64,000 nt of DNA from Neodiprion pinetum (lineage: Eukaryota; Arthropoda; Insecta; Hymenoptera; Diprionidae). The stretch covers positions 12,631,087 to 12,695,086 of the forward strand of contig NC_060236.1 of NCBI RefSeq assembly GCF_021155775.2, given 5' to 3'. The notes below the pieces were generated by a model, which was not told the origin of the DNA, searched no databases, and worked only from the letters and a program-made list of their open reading frames with translations. The position numbers and the translations under genes are program-made. Each line of letters starts with the position of its first letter. Positions within the stretch are counted from its first letter, which is position 1. Positions 58,432 through 64,000 of the stretch are shown one piece after another.

Positions 58432-61400
58432 AGATGGAATCCGAGAAGTGTTTGTGATTGATCGATATTATGGAATCGGCGTACAAGATCTTGGACAAAT
58501 CATGATCAACAGCAGAAATTCAGACATGGATGAAATTTGAAAGTCAAAATATTCGGCTTCTGAACAAAATTTTGCGAAAAGCTTCATCGATTGGAGAAAA
58601 GACGAGAATTATCACAACGATCGGACTCTTGAAAGCGCTTGCAAAAAAATTTAAACGTCTTCAGAAAACGGGTGGAGGTACGCGGAAAGTAAGAGGAAGC
58701 GATCAAGTCCACTGGGAAGATTTGGAATCAGCTTTCGAGGGGAGAATTCAAACTGGATCCATCGTCAATTTGAAGCATAAAGATGTGGAGAGATTTCTAG
58801 AAGACGCAAAGGTACTAGCTGTGACGAGACTAAAAAACGCTCTGAAGAAAGACAGGAGCTTGAAAGCCAACGTTATCCTGGCTTGTAAATTTGAAGTTGA
58901 AAAAGATGATCGCACGGTGGAGGAGATCAAATTTTTCAATACGAGATATGAAATCATCCTCCAGATAACGGATATCAACGAATGGTGCATCGAAAACGCG
59001 ACGGAGCGTTTGCTGAAAAAGGTGGAAGATTTCCAGGAAAAGGATTCAGGCTGGTCGCTGACTGAAATAATCAATTTGACTGTAAATATCATCAAGTACG
59101 TGCCACTACGAGGCGGTGTGTTCACGTACACCCCGTTACCTAAGCATATCGGTGATAAGAAGGCTGTGGTAAACATCAGAAACAACGACTCTTACTGCTT
59201 TCTTTGGTCGGTCACCGCAGCCCTGTTCCCAGCCGACAACAACCATCCTTACGCGATCAGCTCGTACCCGCATTTCAGCTCAGTGCTACGGTATGATGGT
59301 ATGAAGTTCCCTATATCTCTAGACAAAAACACCATTTTGACATTTGAGAAACCTCATGGACTTTCCATCAAAGTTTATGGTATAGACCAAGGTGATCGGA
59401 AAACAAGTGAAGTAGTACCGATTCACCTGAATCAGAATGAGTTTGATACACCTGTAATCCATCTTTCAGCGGTAGAAACTGAAATCACTGACGATGACGA
59501 TGATGATGTTGATATGGAAAATTATGAAAAAAAATAGAATCTTTTATTTCCCTTGTATTCAAAATCTGTCTCGATTAACAATTTTTCAAATTTCTAAACG
59601 TAATGGTCGTACTTGGTTGTGCGATAGATGTTTGACTCACTTTCAGTCTGAAAGATGTTTGACAAAGCACAATGTAGATTGCATGAATTTAAGCAAAACC
59701 AAAGTTATTCTACCTACAGAGGACGAAAAAATACTAAAATTCAAAAATTTAAAGCACAAAGAAACCGTTCCATTCTGCTTTCACGCGGATCTAGAATGCT
59801 TACGGTAACCTACGCTCAGAAAGATGGGTACAAGAACAATTTATCAGAAGCATCTTCCGTATGGTATAGCTTACTATCTACATTGTGCGTTTGACGATCC
59901 GCTTTCAAGATTCAAAATGAATCGCAGGGAAACTTGCATCCAAAGGTTTGTGAATGAGTTAAAGGAATTGGCACTTTCGTTAGAGGGATACTACAAGACT
60001 GTTGTACTGATGGAACCACTAAATTTCAATCAGATCAACGAATTTAATTCATCAGCGATCTGTCATATTTGTGAAAAACCGTTCACACCCACAGACGTGA
60101 AACATCAGGATCACTGTCATTTCACGGGAAAGTACCGTGGTGCTGCTCACTGCAGCTGTAATCTAAATTACCAAAATTCGCACACTATCCCAGTGATATT
60201 CCAGAATCTGTCGGGTTACGATTTACATTTTCTGATCAAAGCACTGTCTACATCGTTCAAGGGCACAATTAAGCTTCTACCCGTGAACAAAGGAAAGTAC
60301 ATTTTTTTTACAAAATATGTCGAGGGGACAGATAAGAAGTTTAGATTCGTAGATTCGTACCGTTTCATACCCAGTAGTCTTGAGAAATTAGCAACGTATC
60401 TCGGTGATAATCAAAAATCAATCACACGAAAATTTTATCGTAGCTCAGATAAATTTCAGTTATTGACCAGAAAAGGAGTGTTCCCGTACGAATACATAAA
60501 GAGTTGGGAGAAGCTCGGGGACACACGGCTACCATCCAAACAACAATTTTACTCAAAATTGAATGATCGGGATATATTAGACGACGACTATGTACATGCA
60601 TGTAGAGTTTGGCAAACTTTTAACGTTCAAACTTTGGGAGAGTATTCGGACTTGTATTTAGAGACCGACGTGTTTTTTCTAGCTGACGTTTTTCAAAACT
60701 CTCGACAGAGATGTTAGACAATGTACAACCTGGACCCGTTACATTATTACACCACGCCCGGTCTGTCGTTTGATGCGATGTTAAAGTGTACCGACATCGA
60801 AATCGAGCTTCTCACCGACATAGATATGGTTATGTTCATCGAGAAAGGTATTCGTGGTGGTGTGTCACAGTGCTCGAACAGATACGCAACGGCTAAAAAC
60901 AGGTACATGGGAGAGGAATTCGATCCTGAGGGCGAATAATTTTATCTCATGTACTTTGACGTTAATAATTTGTACAGTGCTGCTATGAGCTTTACTCTAC
61001 CATACGGTTCCTTCGAAAGGTTATCAGACTTCGGACAATGCGACGTTCTTACCATCTCGGACGATGCGGAGTTTAATGACATACTGGAGGTGGATTTGGA
61101 ATATCCTGAGGAACTGCATGAAATTCATAAGGATTTACAACTGTGTCCGGAACACTATATACCTCCGATTTCGAATGGTAAGCAACCGAAATTGATGCCC
61201 ACGCTACTTTCCAAGAAAAACTACGTTGTTTACTATAGCGTTTTGAAACAATGCTTACAATTAGGCTCAAAATTACTCAAAATTCACAGAGTTCTGAAAT
61301 TCAGACAGACCCCGTGGCTCAAAAAAGACATAGATTTGAATACCAATTCGCGCAAAAAATCTCACAACGAATTCGTAAAAAATTTTTACAAACTGATGAA

Positions 61401-62130
61401 CAACGCAGTTTTTGGCAAAACAGTGGAAAATGTTAGGAAGTATAGAAATGTCAGGCTGATCATGAAATGGGATGCAAGATACCGTGCTAGAGCTACTATA
61501 GCCAAACCCAATTTTCACAGCTGCACCGTTTTCGACAAAGATATAATTATCGTTGAAATGAGTGAGACAAAAGTCAGGTTATATAAACCATTGTATGCAG
61601 ATTTCTTCATGATGGATCTGGCTGAAACATATATCTACGATTTTCATTATAATTATATTAAGCAGAAATCCGGCAACTGAGCAGAATTAATGTATACGGA
61701 TACCGACAGTTTGATTTTCAATTTCACCGTCCCCGACATATACAAACATATGAAGGACTTGCACAAATTCGATACGTCTGATTATCCGCTTGACAACGTT
61801 TCTGGAATGCATCTAGCGAACAAAAAAGTTCTCGGCTTGATGAAAGATGAGAATGAGGGAAAAATAATGCTGGAATTTGTAGGATGAAGAGCTAAATTGT
61901 ACGCATTGCGATTCTTGGGAGATGAGGAAGACAATACAACGTGCCAAAGGTGTCGAAGGATCAGCGTTGAGAAAAATGACTTTCAACGATTATTTGAAAT
62001 GTGTTTTGAACCGTGGAAATATGTCTACAAATCAGCATTTGATATTAAGTCGAAAGCACGAGGTATACACCGTAGAACAGCAGAACGTGGCACTGAGCTG
62101 GGATGACGACAAGCGGATCGTGTTTTAAAA
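58432..62130 (+). pseudogene. Polinton-like DNA polymerase B, fragmented
   Basis: A protein-primed-type family B polymerase, which would replicate the element. A first ATG at 58432 gives seven codons before TGA, and the frame resumes from 58530. The N-terminal block (58530-59537) ends in an acidic tail after an SYCFLWSV motif. Then come a C2H2-like segment (CDRCLTHF...C), an endonuclease-VII-like zinc motif (CHICEKPF ... DHCHFTGKYRGAAH) near 60060-60160, and exonuclease-type NLSGYDLHFL. Motif A is YFDVNNLYS (60952), motif B KLMNNAVFGKT (about 61393), motif C YTDTDSLIF (61692). Stops or shifts at about 59537, 59808, 60717, 60939, 61680, 61887 and 62106 break it. The order of motifs is complete, so it decayed in place. 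Confidence 0.88.
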
Positions 62131-62424
62131 CACAACCGACACGCTTCCGTGGGGCTACAAGCCTGCACCTTAGCTTTGTAATTTATAACTGTACCATAAT
62201 GTATAAAATATTATTCTTATGTAGGATAGTGAATAAGAACGCTCCAAAATATAAAAAATTGTGCAACGATGCATACGTCTGTCGATTGTCTAAAAAATAA
62301 AGATGCATACTTGTTATGTGTCGGGTATACAATAAAGAGGCTTATACGTTTTTACAAAAAATTCATTTATTCAAATGTTACATATCCCATTCGTTTATCC
62401 AACTGTTGTGTGTATTATTAAAAC
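62131..62424. other. Convergent intergenic region
   Basis: Lies between the polymerase on the forward strand and the integrase on the reverse strand. AATAAA signals near 62296 and 62329 fit 3' ends of the forward gene. No further features. Confidence 0.4.
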
Positions 62425-63303
62425 CTAACCATTCAACGTATATTTTTCTTCCACGCTTCTTGAGCACCTCTCTACCAGATAGATATCCGGATGTTTGACC
62501 TTGAGGGGCTCTTGTTCGTAGAAACCACCAGCGATAGGTTGATCTCGGTAGTTTTTGAGCTTAAACGTCACAGGATGAGTATTTTCCACTCGACTTATCG
62601 TGAATATTTCAGTCGTCCAATTGGGAGTGTAACCTTTCTCGAAGACATTTTTGAATTTGCTGATCCGAACTTCGTCGCCGGATTTGAATTTTGCCGATAT
62701 GGTAGGTATCGCTCGAAGCCCTCCGTACGCCTGACGTAATAACAGCCTCTCGTTTGCAACGGTGACATCTGACGGTTTCATTCTTATGGTTCGGTGTTTG
62801 ACGTTGTTGTAAGCCGAAACCAAATCAGATAAGATATCGAGCCACTTGTAGCTTCCTTTTATGCTGTACCGTTTCCACATTTTACCTTTCAGCATGCGAT
62901 TGAAACGTTCACAGATCGAAGCCTTCAAATTACTGTACGTGGAGTAAAGTTTGATTCCGGAACGTGTCATAAGCGATTCAAATTTCGAGTTGTAAAATTT
63001 CGTTCCTCTGTCGACGTGTAAATTTTTCGGCACCCGTACTTGGACAAGCACAGATTTCATAGCTTTCGTAACATCATCTCCAGACTTGTTCTTTATCGGT
63101 ACAGCACACGCATACTTTGAAAAAATATCAATGACTGTAAGCATGTACTTGTAACCTTTGTTTTGTCCAGCGTATGACATCATATCAACAAGATCCGCCT
63201 GCCAGGTCTCGTCGATGCCGCGCACGTCTACACGTCGACGTGGGTAATTCCGGCGTGCAGGCTTACGCAGTTGCGTCACCAGTGCTTGTTTTTCCTCGTT
63301 CAC
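62425..63303 (-). CDS. Polinton-like retroviral-type integrase
   Basis: 292 codons without a stop. The rve catalytic core has Asp in WQADLVDM, Asp in HVDRGTKFYN and Glu in ASICERFNR, with 33 residues between the last two, as in Polinton integrases. The C-terminal part (FKSGDEVRISKFKNVFEKGY, then NWTTEIF.I) matches the usual small C-terminal domain. The enzyme joins element ends to host DNA. The N-terminal HTH/zinc region that normally precedes WQAD by about 70 or more residues is short here, and the frame starts within the next gene (63263-63664), so the N-terminus was probably lost. Otherwise the domain is intact. It converges with the polymerase. Confidence 0.85.
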   Translation of the reverse strand: MNEEKQALVTQLRKPARRNYPRRRVDVRGIDETWQADLVDMMSYAGQNKGYKYMLTVIDIFSKYACAVPIKNKSGDDVTKAMKSVLVQVRVPKNLHVDRGTKFYNSKFESLMTRSGIKLYSTYSNLKASICERFNRMLKGKMWKRYSIKGSYKWLDILSDLVSAYNNVKHRTIRMKPSDVTVANERLLLRQAYGGLRAIPTISAKFKSGDEVRISKFKNVFEKGYTPNWTTEIFTISRVENTHPVTFKLKNYRDQPIAGGFYEQEPLKVKHPDIYLVERCSRSVEEKYTLNG

Positions 63304-63664
63304 ATTCCAACGCTCTGAGTCGGGTGTGCAATTGTGAAATGTTATCAGCGTTTCGAATCGACAGATCTCTGCCTGTTTTAAAGTCTGTGTGAAAGGTATC
63401 CAAGGCTTTCTCCGTGGTAAGCTCTAAAGCTTTGATCATTTGATCGAGGTTGTCGATTTGTTTATGCAGCACATTGAATTTTCGTCTCAAGATTTTTAGA
63501 GTTACAGCATTGTTCGGCTCTGCGGGATCTGCGACATTGCACAGTCTCTTGTTCCGTATATCGTTATGCCCGTCCGCTGTTATTTGAAATCCGACACCCA
63601 AAGAACCGCGAGTGCTCGCGGCCGTGTTTCTATCCAGATGCCGTCCAAACACGTCGACGCTCAT
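63263..63664 (-). CDS. Polinton-associated coiled-coil protein (fibre-like?)
   Basis: 133 codons starting MSVDVFGRHLDRN. The segment VGFQITADGHNDIRNKRLCNVADP followed by a heptad-like helix (KILRRKFNVLHKQIDNLDQMIK) is a layout I have seen in small proteins next to arthropod Polinton-like genes, where a role as a structural or attachment protein has been suggested; function is uncertain. Its 3' end overlaps the integrase start by 41 bp in another frame, and the tail after ALECERGKTS may be fusion sequence. Same strand as the integrase. Confidence 0.5.
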   Translation of the reverse strand: MSVDVFGRHLDRNTAASTRGSLGVGFQITADGHNDIRNKRLCNVADPAEPNNAVTLKILRRKFNVLHKQIDNLDQMIKALELTTEKALDTFHTDFKTGRDLSIRNADNISQLHTRLRALECERGKTSTGDATA

Positions 63665-63689
63665 CTCGGTGATGAATGCAAAAACGATG

Positions 63690-64000
63690 GGAGCTGCTCA
63701 ATGAATGATTCCTGCTTCGCGTAGCTCTTCGATGATGGGAATTATTTCGTTATTGTGACTCGGATATCCCGCTGCCTGAGATGCCAGGAGTGAACGAAGA
63801 CACTCCACCAGTCGTTTGGATCATCCCAGAAAACGTTTTCCGTTTCAACACCTTGTCGAGTGATCATAGCTTGCGGAAGTAGACCTTTACCCTTTCGGCG
63901 AGGTGATGTCAAATAATCCATCAATTCGGCAATGACATTTTTGAATTTGTAACTGTTATCGTTTCGAACAGCCCCATCGGATGAGTAATACTTTTTATGC
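63690..64000 (-). pseudogene. Partial Polinton-associated gene with a frameshift
   Basis: Reading in from the window edge, a frame contains LMDYLTSPRRKGKGLLPQ and RQGVETENVFWDDPND. After a frameshift near 63810 another frame continues with CLRSLLASQAAGYPSHNNEI to a stop near 63700. It lies directly upstream of the coiled-coil gene on the same strand. The start lies outside the window. Family unnamed. Confidence 0.45.

Overview
The window looks like a transposon graveyard from an insect nuclear genome, probably a hymenopteran. The inference rests on the AT-rich background, spliced transposase genes, and the mix of arthropod-type mobile elements: Penelope-like, APE-type LINE, Tc1/mariner, ISL2EU/Harbinger-like, Mutator-like, Helitron and Polinton-like. 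I found no convincing complete host gene, no rRNA, no tRNA and no CRISPR array. Almost every recognisable coding region belongs to a mobile element and most are broken.

Layout. 1-310 (-) is a fragment of the N-terminal part of a Polinton-like polymerase gene. 1340-2548 is a module that reappears, inverted, at 51079-52230, next to a second Polinton-like polymerase gene. 3975-5590 is a 5'-truncated Penelope-like element (PLE), 5596-7493 (-) a Helitron-type helicase fragment, and 8681-9787 a foldback element. 10293-10760 holds the last exons of an unrecognised gene. 11556-12665 (+) is an ISL2EU/Harbinger-like DDE transposase.

12890-48540 is one nested insertion stack. A Mutator-like transposase gene (N-terminal half 12890-13560, C-terminal half 47040-48540) was split by a foldback element (13608-18912). 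That foldback carries a solo LTR (14080-14357, 4-bp target duplication) and a near-complete PLE (15823-18837, 12-bp target duplication). The gene was split again by a LINE (19076-46922, 15-bp target duplication with one mismatch). The LINE is itself interrupted at a TA dinucleotide by a 22,665-bp palindrome (21037-43701).

The palindrome is the main discovery. It has two 11,225-bp arms (21037-32261 and 32477-43701) with exactly mirrored coordinates and identical translations in all compared frames, around a 215-bp spacer. Its ends are CAGGGTGACC-type, it is flanked by TA on both sides, and LINE sequence continues on either side. Each arm carries one apparently intact three-exon Tc1/mariner-superfamily transposase gene (357 codons), a small BEN-domain-like frame, a 348-bp tandem array, a microsatellite and smaller nested inverted repeats. 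A duplicated TA and non-mirrored flanks show that it inserted as an already formed palindrome.

Right side. 48690-49265 is a short palindrome. 49920-51009 (-) holds degenerate YqaJ-nuclease-like sequence. 52851-57983 (+) is a second, full-length copy of the same LINE with a perfect 15-bp target duplication; it supplies the empty-site sequence for the giant palindrome. 58017-64000 is a Polinton-like element: tandem repeats, a TATA box, a fragmented protein-primed-type DNA polymerase B (+), and on the opposite strand a retroviral-type integrase and two small structural-type genes. The polymerase and integrase genes converge.

Limits: family names come from motif recognition by eye. Copy boundaries are exact only where target duplications were found.
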